Assembly: GCA_030824295.1 (NCBI GenBank) | Contig: JAVBYA010000289.1 | Location: forward strand, 1-5,976 | Direction of reading: 5' to 3' | From: Bacteroidota bacterium | GTDB lineage: Bacteria > Bacteroidota > Ignavibacteria > UBA10030 > UBA8401 | DNA: 5,976 bases | In this document: piece by piece, positions 1-5,602 of the stretch | How the letters are laid out: every line of letters begins with the position of its first letter | Position numbering within the stretch: position 1 is the stretch's first letter | Program-made: the position numbers and the translations under genes | Notes under the pieces: model-generated | The model's database searches: none | What the model saw: only the letters and a program-made list of their open reading frames with translations | What the model was told of the DNA's origin: nothing

Positions 1-2
1 TT

Positions 3-1943
3 GAGCTGAACGAGAGCCGCAGTGAATTCATCCACGTCCTTCGGGAACATGCGTTGTCCGTGTCGGAGACCATCGCCAACAGCAGCAGCAATATCGTTTC
101 TTCGGGCGATGAGATCGAAGCACAGATGGCGGACCGGCTGCTGAACAATGCCATGCTCATCGCCCGGCTCGACAGTCTTCGGCCTGTCACGTCGGCCGAA
201 CTCCGCTCCATTGCTTCTGAGAACCATATCTTCCGCATCAATATCTTCGACGGAAAGGGGAGACGGATCCTCTCCAATCATCCGCCCGATCCGCATCAGC
301 AAACACTCCGTCCGAAACACACTCCCGGTGAATTCATCGGTCCCATCCTGCGGGGCGAAGAACGCACGCTCGTCATCGGATTCAAACAGGCCCGTTATGA
401 AGAAGGGGAGCGGTTCGCCGTCGCGGTGCGAAGGACGCGTCCCGGAGGCGGTGCCATCGTACTCAACATCGATGCAGCAGAACTGCAGGAGTTCCGCAAA
501 CGGACCGGTATCGGCAAGATGGTCAGCGATCTGGGGAACGATGAAGGGATAGAGTTCGTCGTGCTGCAGGATAGGGAAGGGATCCTGGCGGCATCCGGAG
601 AGGTGCGCGATATGACCGCCATCGATGAGGACAGTGCCGTGGTTGCGGCGCTGGAACGCGATTCGGTCGTGCTACGGGAGACCGAGTTTCTCGGCCGCAG
701 CGTGTTCGAGGTCGTCCGCCGTCTGACGGTGGATGATGCGACCGTCGGGGTCATCCGCGTGGGACTTTCCATGGACGAAGTCCGCACCATCGAGGATCGG
801 ATGCAGCGGCGGCTCCTTGTGATGACCATCGTGCTCGCCATCCTCTCCCTGGTGATCGGAGCATTCATCCTCCTCTCCCGGAACATCCGTATCGTCTCCG
901 AACGTTTTGCCGAACACCAAATGATGACCGCCGGCATCCTGGAACAGATGCACGACGCCGTCATCACCCTGAACGGCAGCGGCGTCATCACGATCATGAA
1001 CGGAAAAGCGGAGGAACTGTTGGGTCGGACGGCCCAGGACTCCATCGGCCGGAGTGTTGATGACCTGAGCGGGAGCCGCTTGAGCATCGTGAAAAGATTC
1101 CTGTCGGAACCGAGAACGGCATTCGAAGCAGAGATGGAAAGTGCGGAGGAGAACGGTCCGCGCCGTTCACTGCTGGTCGCCCGTTCCATTACACACCGTA
1201 CGGACGGAGCAGTAGAGACCATCACGTTTGTCATCAGGGATCTCACGGAAATGAAGCGGCTGCAGCAGGAGATGCAGCGCAAGGACAAGTTGACTGCCAT
1301 GGGAGAATTGGCATCCGGTGTTGCCCATGAGATCCGGAATCCGCTCAATGCCATCTCCATGATCGTGCAGCGGTTCGAACGGGAGTTCACTCCGAAGAAA
1401 GGGGTGAAGGAATACACCGAACTGACAGGCGTGCTGAAGAGTGAATCTTCCCGCATCAACGGCATCATCATGCAGTTCCTCAGTTTCGCCCGTCCGAAAC
1501 CGGTCCGTAAACGGGAAGTGCGCCTCGACGAATTCGCCGGGTATGTTGCGTCGGTCTTCCGCTCTCAGGCCGAAGAGCGATCCGTGGGATTCATGGTCGA
1601 TGCATCGCCGGTGCATTGCTCTATGGATGATGAGCAAATGACCCAGGCGGTCTTGAATCTGCTCCAGAATGCCCTTGACGCAACGCCGCGGAATGGCACG
1701 ATCCAACTCTCCATGCATCGGTCAGAATCCGGTATCCGGATTACGGTCGCAGATTCCGGTCCGGGTATCGAGGACACCGCAAAGAATAAGATCTTCGACC
1801 TCTATTTTACGACCAAATCGAGCGGTACAGGAATGGGTCTGGCCATCGTGCAGCAGATCGTTACACAGCACGCCGGGACGATAACCGTTACTGACCGCTC
1901 CGGCGGAGGAGCAGAATTCCTCATCGATTTGCCACTGCTGTGA
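3..1943 (+). CDS. Sensor histidine kinase with PAS domain (5'-partial)
   Basis: Membrane-bound two-component kinase that should autophosphorylate on histidine and pass the phosphate to a response regulator not seen here. The frame is open to the window edge, so the true start is upstream. The TTG at 54 is only the first start-like codon, and residues are numbered from it. Residues 1-250 are a probable periplasmic sensor region. Residues 254-274 form a strongly hydrophobic membrane helix. A PAS domain starts near 292. The HisKA motif GVAHEIRNPLN has its phospho-acceptor at H425. The ATPase domain has an N box around N539, a G1 box DSGPGI (567-572), an FTTK segment and a G2 box GTGMG (591-595), so all key residues are present. 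I see no convincing HAMP domain. The visible N-terminal stretch resembles the helix that follows a first membrane segment, so perhaps only 20-40 residues are missing (inference). The layout resembles NtrB/AtoS/ZraS-type kinases, which usually pair with sigma54-dependent regulators. The ligand is unknown. Confidence 0.93.
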   Translation, partial: ELNESRSEFIHVLREHALSVSETIANSSSNIVSSGDEIEAQMADRLLNNAMLIARLDSLRPVTSAELRSIASENHIFRINIFDGKGRRILSNHPPDPHQQTLRPKHTPGEFIGPILRGEERTLVIGFKQARYEEGERFAVAVRRTRPGGGAIVLNIDAAELQEFRKRTGIGKMVSDLGNDEGIEFVVLQDREGILAASGEVRDMTAIDEDSAVVAALERDSVVLRETEFLGRSVFEVVRRLTVDDATVGVIRVGLSMDEVRTIEDRMQRRLLVMTIVLAILSLVIGAFILLSRNIRIVSERFAEHQMMTAGILEQMHDAVITLNGSGVITIMNGKAEELLGRTAQDSIGRSVDDLSGSRLSIVKRFLSEPRTAFEAEMESAEENGPRRSLLVARSITHRTDGAVETITFVIRDLTEMKRLQQEMQRKDKLTAMGELASGVAHEIRNPLNAISMIVQRFEREFTPKKGVKEYTELTGVLKSESSRINGIIMQFLSFARPKPVRKREVRLDEFAGYVASVFRSQAEERSVGFMVDASPVHCSMDDEQMTQAVLNLLQNALDATPRNGTIQLSMHRSESGIRITVADSGPGIEDTAKNKIFDLYFTTKSSGTGMGLAIVQQIVTQHAGTITVTDRSGGGAEFLIDLPLL

Positions 1944-2199
1944 CACCATATCCTACCGGATAAAAAGCTCTTATTATAGAGCGGATGTATACCGCATATC
2001 ACTTCTGTTGCATCAAAATCACTTCCTGCATTCAAGTTCCTGCCGAAAATGCCGATACCTATTGATATTGTATACGGTACAATTGTTTAAATTAGCTAAA
2101 ACCGAATGTGAATATGATCGAATAAAAATGGGACTTTGCGGTACTGTTTATGAATATCAAAGCTCCTGGACACGGTGAATTGCTATGAGTGCGCGGGCC
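1944..2199. other. AT-rich intergenic stretch without a gene
   Basis: No convincing coding region is visible. Just after the kinase stop is a short hairpin, GCTCT/AGAGC (1967-1971 and 1978-1982), without a proper T-run, so it is a poor terminator. At 2067-2083 a 6-bp inverted repeat ATTGTA/TACAAT flanks five bases, which could be a regulator half-site pair or chance. From about 2060 to 2160 the composition becomes clearly AT-rich. TTGATA (2062-2067) and TATGAT (2113-2118) resemble -35 and -10 hexamers, but they are not correctly spaced with each other or with a good partner. A promoter for the downstream structured block or the TPR gene is therefore plausible but not demonstrated. Confidence 0.5.
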
Positions 2200-2357
2200 G
2201 CGAAATTTAGGAGGATTGAGCGAATGGGAAAGCGATGAATGACGGGACTTTTGATGGCGTTTTTTGCCATCAACGGGGATGCCCGCCGCAGCAATACGTT
2301 TTTTATTAATGAGGCGGGCAAGAGCGAACGGGATTCATCGCGAGCGTTAAATTTCGC
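2200..2357. repeat. Nested palindromic, multibranch structured element
   Basis: Four perfect inverted repeats are arranged in correctly nested order. The outer helix P1 pairs GCGAAATTTA (2200-2209) with TAAATTTCGC (2348-2357), 10 bp. Inside it, P2 pairs GCGATGAAT (2232-2240) with ATTCATCGC (2333-2341), 9 bp. P2 encloses two hairpins: P3, TTGATGGC/GCCATCAA (2251-2258 and 2266-2273, 7-base loop), and P4, TGCCCGCC/GGCGGGCA (2280-2287 and 2313-2320, 25-base loop). Together they form a three-way junction closed by a two-part stem. Perfect nesting over 158 bases is unlikely by chance. It could be a structured RNA, the leader of the TPR gene, or a dispersed palindromic element resembling a miniature transposon. 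I recognise no named RNA family. Because inverted repeats read the same on both strands, the strand cannot be assigned. Confidence 0.6.
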
Positions 2358-2371
2358 AAGGGGTTCTTTTG

Positions 2372-2401
2372 CTACTTTTCTTGCCCCGTCAAGAAAAGTA
2401 G
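2372..2401. repeat. Perfect 12-bp hairpin, 6-base loop
   Basis: CTACTTTTCTTG (2372-2383) and CAAGAAAAGTAG (2390-2401) are exact reverse complements around the loop CCCCGT (2384-2389). A moderate T-run (TTTTT, 2410-2414) begins eight bases after the stem, so termination of a transcript from the left is possible but imperfect. The hairpin follows the nested element by 14 bases and ends 83 bases before the TPR start codon. The left-arm core ACTTTTCTTG recurs at 2423-2432. REP-like palindromes recognised by single-strand transposases have this general shape, but no family assignment is made. Confidence 0.65.
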
Positions 2402-2428
2402 AGAAATAGTTTTTGGCATTTCACTTTT

Positions 2429-2441
2429 CTTGTTAAACAAG
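2429..2441. repeat. Short inverted repeat upstream of the TPR gene
   Basis: CTTGTT and AACAAG flank a single A, giving a perfect 13-base palindromic site 43 bases before the TPR start codon. It overlaps the second copy of ACTTTTCTTG. The size and position would suit a dimeric repressor operator, but a site this short may be chance or part of the neighbouring repeat. Confidence 0.25.
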
Positions 2442-2484
2442 TCTGATCTCGCTGCATATTGTAGCATTTCAATTAGTTTGAAGT

Positions 2485-3927
2485 ATGGAATTACAAAAGA
2501 CATTGAAACTCCACTGGATGATTTTCCTGTATAGTGCAATCGTGCTCGTCGCAAGAATGCCCTTGTACCCACAGGAGCGATCCACGCTGGACAGTCTCCG
2601 TCGCTCCTATGCCGTTGCAGCGCACGATACGCTCCGCATCCTTCTGAATGCGGAAATGGCGCATCTGCTGAGCGTCAGTTCTCCTGATTCTGCCATCATG
2701 CTTGGTTCCGCCGGGGCCGAACAGGCACGCTCGATCGGGTTCAAAAAAGGGGAAGCGCTCAATCTGAACGCCGTTGCCGCGGCATGGTTCACGCAGACGA
2801 AATTCCGTGATGCGATGGACCTCTATGCGAAGGCACACCGTCTTGCGGAAGAGATCGGCGATAGGCCGCTCATCGCGACCGCATATCTGAACTTCGGCAA
2901 CATTTATTTCTACCAGAACGACAATATCCACGCACTGGAGAACTTCGAACGCTGCCTGGCGATCGGCAAGGAGATCGATGATCCGTACACCATCGCCACG
3001 GCATCCGTGAACATCGGTGCGATCTTCGTGGCCAAAGGAGAGTACGATAAGGGACTCTCATACACAGAACAGGCGGCGGGTTCGTTCCAGGAGATGAAGA
3101 ACTGGAAAGGGGTCGCCACCAGTCTTCGGAACATCGCCATCGTCCATCACATGCAGCGGAACTATCCCCAGGCATTGGAGTATATCGGACGCTCCCTGCG
3201 TGTCGCCGAACAACTCGGGAATCAGGAGATCATCTCCGGCTGCCTGCATATCTATTCGGATATTTACCGGATGAAAGGGGAATATCGGAAAAGCATCGGG
3301 TACGGACTCCGTTCATTGGAGATCGCCCGCTCCATGCATGACATGCCGTATGTGAAATACGCCGCCACGACCCTGGCGACCACGTATGAAGAGATGGGGG
3401 ATTATCGGAATGCGTTGAGATACACGGAGATCGCCCGCATTGCAACGGACAGCATCATCAGCAACGACCGGACAAAGGAATTGCAGCGGCTGCAGCACCG
3501 GTTCGAGATGGAAGGGAAACAGAAGGAGATCGAACTGCTGGAGGAGCGCTCCACCAATCAGCAGCTCGTTGCCGTTCTGTTCGCCACCGGACTCGGTGCA
3601 GTGATCATCATTGCGTTCGTCATCCACCGCAACCTCCGCCGTCAGCGTGCGCTCAGCGAGCGGCTCACCGCCAGCAATACGGAGAAGGAACATCTCATCG
3701 CCGAACTCAAGGATGCCATGGACCACATCCGCACACTCGGCGAGCTCCTTCCGATCTGCAGCAACTGCAAGAGTGTCCGGGATGATAAAGGATACTGGCA
3801 GGCGCTCGACCGGTACATCTCGGCCCACACGGATACGAAGATCTCGCATGGGATCTGTCCGGATTGTATGAAGGCCCTCTATCCGGAGATCGCCGCCAGA
3901 ATCAGCAGTCATCGGATCCCCGCTTGA
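2485..3927 (+). CDS. TPR-repeat membrane protein with C-terminal double-CxxC module
   Basis: Likely periplasmic sensor or scaffold protein of 480 residues; specific function unknown. The first 30 residues form a signal peptide or anchor (basic start, hydrophobic 12-24). About six TPR repeats with a 40-residue period cover 89-325, each with the usual A..nlg..y...g.y..Al.y pattern, which suggests peptide or protein binding. A charged, probably coiled-coil stretch (330-360) leads into a membrane helix (361-380), then HRNLRRQR and a second helical linker (385-418). The end is a compact module, LPICSNCK (C425, C428) followed by SHGICPDC (H455, C458, C461), which looks metal-binding, probably zinc. 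Similar CxxCK...HGICPxC tails are known on some bacterial PAS or response-regulator proteins. Related TPR sensors usually end in a kinase or LuxR-type DNA-binding domain, both absent here. The ATG at 2485 gives a plausible signal sequence, though no clear Shine-Dalgarno is seen; M12 is an alternative start. Confidence 0.88.
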   Translation: MELQKTLKLHWMIFLYSAIVLVARMPLYPQERSTLDSLRRSYAVAAHDTLRILLNAEMAHLLSVSSPDSAIMLGSAGAEQARSIGFKKGEALNLNAVAAAWFTQTKFRDAMDLYAKAHRLAEEIGDRPLIATAYLNFGNIYFYQNDNIHALENFERCLAIGKEIDDPYTIATASVNIGAIFVAKGEYDKGLSYTEQAAGSFQEMKNWKGVATSLRNIAIVHHMQRNYPQALEYIGRSLRVAEQLGNQEIISGCLHIYSDIYRMKGEYRKSIGYGLRSLEIARSMHDMPYVKYAATTLATTYEEMGDYRNALRYTEIARIATDSIISNDRTKELQRLQHRFEMEGKQKEIELLEERSTNQQLVAVLFATGLGAVIIIAFVIHRNLRRQRALSERLTASNTEKEHLIAELKDAMDHIRTLGELLPICSNCKSVRDDKGYWQALDRYISAHTDTKISHGICPDCMKALYPEIAARISSHRIPA

Positions 3928-4080
3928 TCACCGTTCTCGTCCGCTCATTCTTCCCATGGATATTCGTATCGAATCGTGCTGTACGTCACCGTCAGTTCGA
4001 ATAGACACGCCGTCCAAAATGTGATTCCGGTCATTCCGCTCTCCGTTGGACTGTGTTATGTTATTGTCATAGAGGGGGAG

Positions 4081-4086
4081 AGGAGG
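4081..4086 (+). promoter_or_regulatory. Ribosome binding site of the lipoprotein gene
   Basis: A perfect AGGAGG sits seven bases before the ATG at 4094 and fixes that start. It is much stronger than the sites before the TPR and LacI genes, which suggests high translation of the lipoprotein. Confidence 0.85.
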
Positions 4087-4093
4087 AAATACA

Positions 4094-4444
4094 ATGAAGA
4101 AATCAATTGTGGTTGTTCTCTTGTTCACGATGGCGATGTTCGCCGCAGGCTGCGCCTCGGAGAAGATGTTGGACAAGGAAAGCGCCGGACCGATCCTGCT
4201 GTACGATGTAGAAGCGTTGCTTCCTTACGGTGTGACACAGTCAAAACCGGTGGAAGTGATGGTGAAATTACTGGTGGATGTCCGGGGACGGGTGTCACGC
4301 GCATCAGTCGAATCTGAGACCGATATCGTGACCGCCAATGCTGCGCTGGATGCTGCAATGAGGCGCAGATACATACCCGCAAAGGTGGAAAGAAAAAAGA
4401 CCGCCGTGTGGGTCATGGCTCCGATCGTTGTGAAAAGCCGATAA
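4094..4444 (+). CDS. Small lipoprotein with TonB C-terminal-like domain
   Basis: A 116-residue probable outer-membrane or periplasmic lipoprotein. Residues 1-20 form a lipoprotein signal: basic MKK, a hydrophobic core, and FAAGC with the lipidated cysteine at C20. From about 36 onward it follows the pattern of the TonB C-terminal fold: a first strand VEVMVKLLVD, a turn VRGRVSRASV, a helix NAALDAAMRRRYIPAK in the place of the usual 'A..A...W.F.PA', and a final strand AVWVMAPIVV. It has no membrane-spanning N-terminus or proline-rich linker like a true TonB, so energy transduction to outer-membrane transporters is doubtful; a TonB-like binding or envelope role is more likely (inference). The 166-base gap upstream holds a small palindrome ATTCG-TAT-CGAAT (3962-3974) and no promoter I can call. 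A strong terminator follows, so this is probably the last or only gene of its unit. Confidence 0.85.
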   Translation: MKKSIVVVLLFTMAMFAAGCASEKMLDKESAGPILLYDVEALLPYGVTQSKPVEVMVKLLVDVRGRVSRASVESETDIVTANAALDAAMRRRYIPAKVERKKTAVWVMAPIVVKSR

Positions 4445-4467
4445 TAAAATATAGAGGGAAAGAGAAC

Positions 4468-4496
4468 AAAAATGGGGATGAATATCCCCATTTTTT
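4468..4496 (+). terminator. Intrinsic (rho-independent) terminator
   Basis: AAAAATGGGGAT (4468-4479) pairs perfectly with ATCCCCATTTTT (4484-4495) around a GAAT loop, and the right arm ends in a run of six T's. It lies 24 bases after the lipoprotein stop. The A-run on the left arm means it could also terminate transcripts from the other strand. It insulates the LacI promoter, which starts only four bases later. Confidence 0.93.
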
Positions 4497-4500
4497 ATGC

Positions 4501-4529
4501 TTGACAAAACAGGCATTATTCCTTAACAT
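4501..4529 (+). promoter_or_regulatory. Sigma70-type promoter of the LacI-family gene
   Basis: A consensus -35 box TTGACA (4501-4506) is followed after exactly 17 bases by a -10 box TAACAT (4524-4529). The start of transcription should fall near 4535-4537, giving a leader of about 27 bases. The match is close to ideal, so the promoter should be strong unless repressed. Confidence 0.85.
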
Positions 4530-4543
4530 GAAAACGTTTTCAT
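4528..4543. promoter_or_regulatory. Palindromic LacI/CcpA-type operator
   Basis: ATGAAAACGTTTTCAT is a perfect 16-bp palindrome centred on CG at 4535-4536. Its 14-bp core TGAAAACGTTTTCA fits the cre-like consensus TGWNANCGNTNWCA used by LacI-family proteins, in which the hinge-helix leucine inserts at the central CpG. It overlaps the end of the -10 box and the predicted transcription start, so bound repressor should block RNA polymerase. The gene directly downstream encodes a LacI-family protein with that leucine (L55), so autorepression is the simplest reading. Confidence 0.85.
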
Positions 4544-4562
4544 AGAGGACGAAGACATTTTC

Positions 4563-5555
4563 ATGAAGAATACCATCAAAGAAGTGGCAAAACAGGCCGG
4601 CGTGTCGATCTCCACCGTCTCCCGCGTCTTCAATAATACCGCTTTTGTGGACGAACCGACAAAGGCAAAGGTCCTCCTCGCTGCAAAAGAACTCCACTAC
4701 ACCCCGAACCAGGCCGCCCGAAGTTTGACCAAAAGTGAGACCCGCACCATCGGCCTCATCCTCCCCGGTATCTTCGGTGAGTATTTCTCCGAGGTCCTCC
4801 GGGGAATGGATGCCGTCGCTTCCGATGCCGACTTCGATATCATGATCTCCGGTGCCAAGGGTATCACCACGAAATTCGAGAAATCCATCCGCGCAATGGC
4901 CGGCAGGGTCGATGGACTGATCATCATGTCACCGATCCTGCAGGGGGCGCAATTACGCGAACTCATCCCCGTCAATATCCCGACCGTCCTGCTGAACTCG
5001 GACGAAGAGCATCCTGACTTCGATACCGTGAACATCAATAACAGCGAAGGCGCATACCTTGCAGTGAATCATCTGATCCGTCTCGGTCACCGCCGCATCG
5101 CACTCATCAAAGGATCGGAGAATACGTACGACTCCCAGCAGAGGACCGAAGGATACCGCAAAGCGATCCGTGCGAACGGCCTGGACCAGTACCGCGTGGA
5201 AGTGAACGGCTCCTTTACGAAATCATCCGGCTATGACGCCGCACGGGAATTGCTCGCGCAGGAGGAACGCCCGACGGCGATCTTCGCCGCGAACGATGCC
5301 ATGGCCCTCGGCGCCATGAGCGCTCTGCAGGAGCACGGTATCGCAGTGCCGAACACCATCGCTGTGGTCGGCTTCGATGATATTCCGATGTCGCAATACT
5401 CCAACCCGAAACTCACCACCATCCGCGTCGATCTGAAACACTTCGGTCGGTACGCGATGGAACGCGTGCTGGTCGCCGTCCGCGATCGGTCCACTCACAA
5501 GGTCGAACACACGATGATCAATGTTGAACTTGTTGTTCGCTCCTCCTGTCATTAG
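4563..5555 (+). CDS. LacI-family transcriptional repressor
   Basis: Cytoplasmic DNA-binding regulator of 330 residues, the normal family length. The N-terminal helix-turn-helix (residues 4-23) carries the family signature TIKEVAKQAGVSISTVSRVF. The hinge helix is YTPNQAARSL (46-55), with L55 at the position that inserts into the operator centre. From residue 62 comes the periplasmic-binding-protein-like effector domain, with typical blocks such as TIGLILP, HLIRLGHRRIALI, AIFAANDAMALG and VVGFDDIPMSQYSNPKLTTI. The overall look is of the CcpA/PurR/sugar-repressor type, so the effector is probably a sugar or related metabolite, but it cannot be named. No in-frame start exists between the promoter and the ATG at 4563. 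The ribosome site is weak (GAGGA 13 bases upstream, or GAAG 8 bases upstream). A strong promoter with an overlapping operator precedes it, indicating self-repression. No second copy of the operator is seen in the window. Confidence 0.95.
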   Translation: MKNTIKEVAKQAGVSISTVSRVFNNTAFVDEPTKAKVLLAAKELHYTPNQAARSLTKSETRTIGLILPGIFGEYFSEVLRGMDAVASDADFDIMISGAKGITTKFEKSIRAMAGRVDGLIIMSPILQGAQLRELIPVNIPTVLLNSDEEHPDFDTVNINNSEGAYLAVNHLIRLGHRRIALIKGSENTYDSQQRTEGYRKAIRANGLDQYRVEVNGSFTKSSGYDAARELLAQEERPTAIFAANDAMALGAMSALQEHGIAVPNTIAVVGFDDIPMSQYSNPKLTTIRVDLKHFGRYAMERVLVAVRDRSTHKVEHTMINVELVVRSSCH

Positions 5556-5602
5556 CAATGAACGTGCTCCATTCCACAGTCATCACTTATCAGAGGACTC
5601 CT

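Noticed and set aside
54..56. TTG as the start codon of the histidine kinase
   Set aside because: The frame is open upstream to the window edge, the preceding codons read as normal protein, and no ribosome site precedes the TTG. The start lies outside the window.
395..1471. Long minus-strand reading frame (358 codons) inside the kinase gene
   Set aside because: It lies opposite a gene with complete HisKA and PAS motifs, and its translation is rich in Ser/Arg/Met with no recognisable domain, typical of an antisense shadow.
2200..2441. CRISPR array or tandem repeat in the structured block
   Set aside because: The repeats are inverted and nested, with no regular direct repeat-spacer spacing.
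2471..2480. Bacteroidetes-type -7 promoter box (TAnnTTTG) before the TPR gene
   Set aside because: The sequence TTAGTTTG has only one base between TA and TTTG and lies only a few bases before the start codon, too close for a normal leader.
2372..2572. Minus-strand 66-codon frame across the hairpin and the TPR start
   Set aside because: Part of it is simply translated palindrome and part is antisense to the signal peptide; no ribosome site or domain is seen.
3313..3912. Minus-strand reading frame (199 codons) inside the TPR gene
   Set aside because: It is a shadow of the TPR/CxxC protein, with no domain pattern or ribosome site.
3976..4317. + strand frame overlapping the lipoprotein start
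   Set aside because: It begins in intergenic sequence without a ribosome site and conflicts with the lipoprotein gene, which has AGGAGG and a lipobox.
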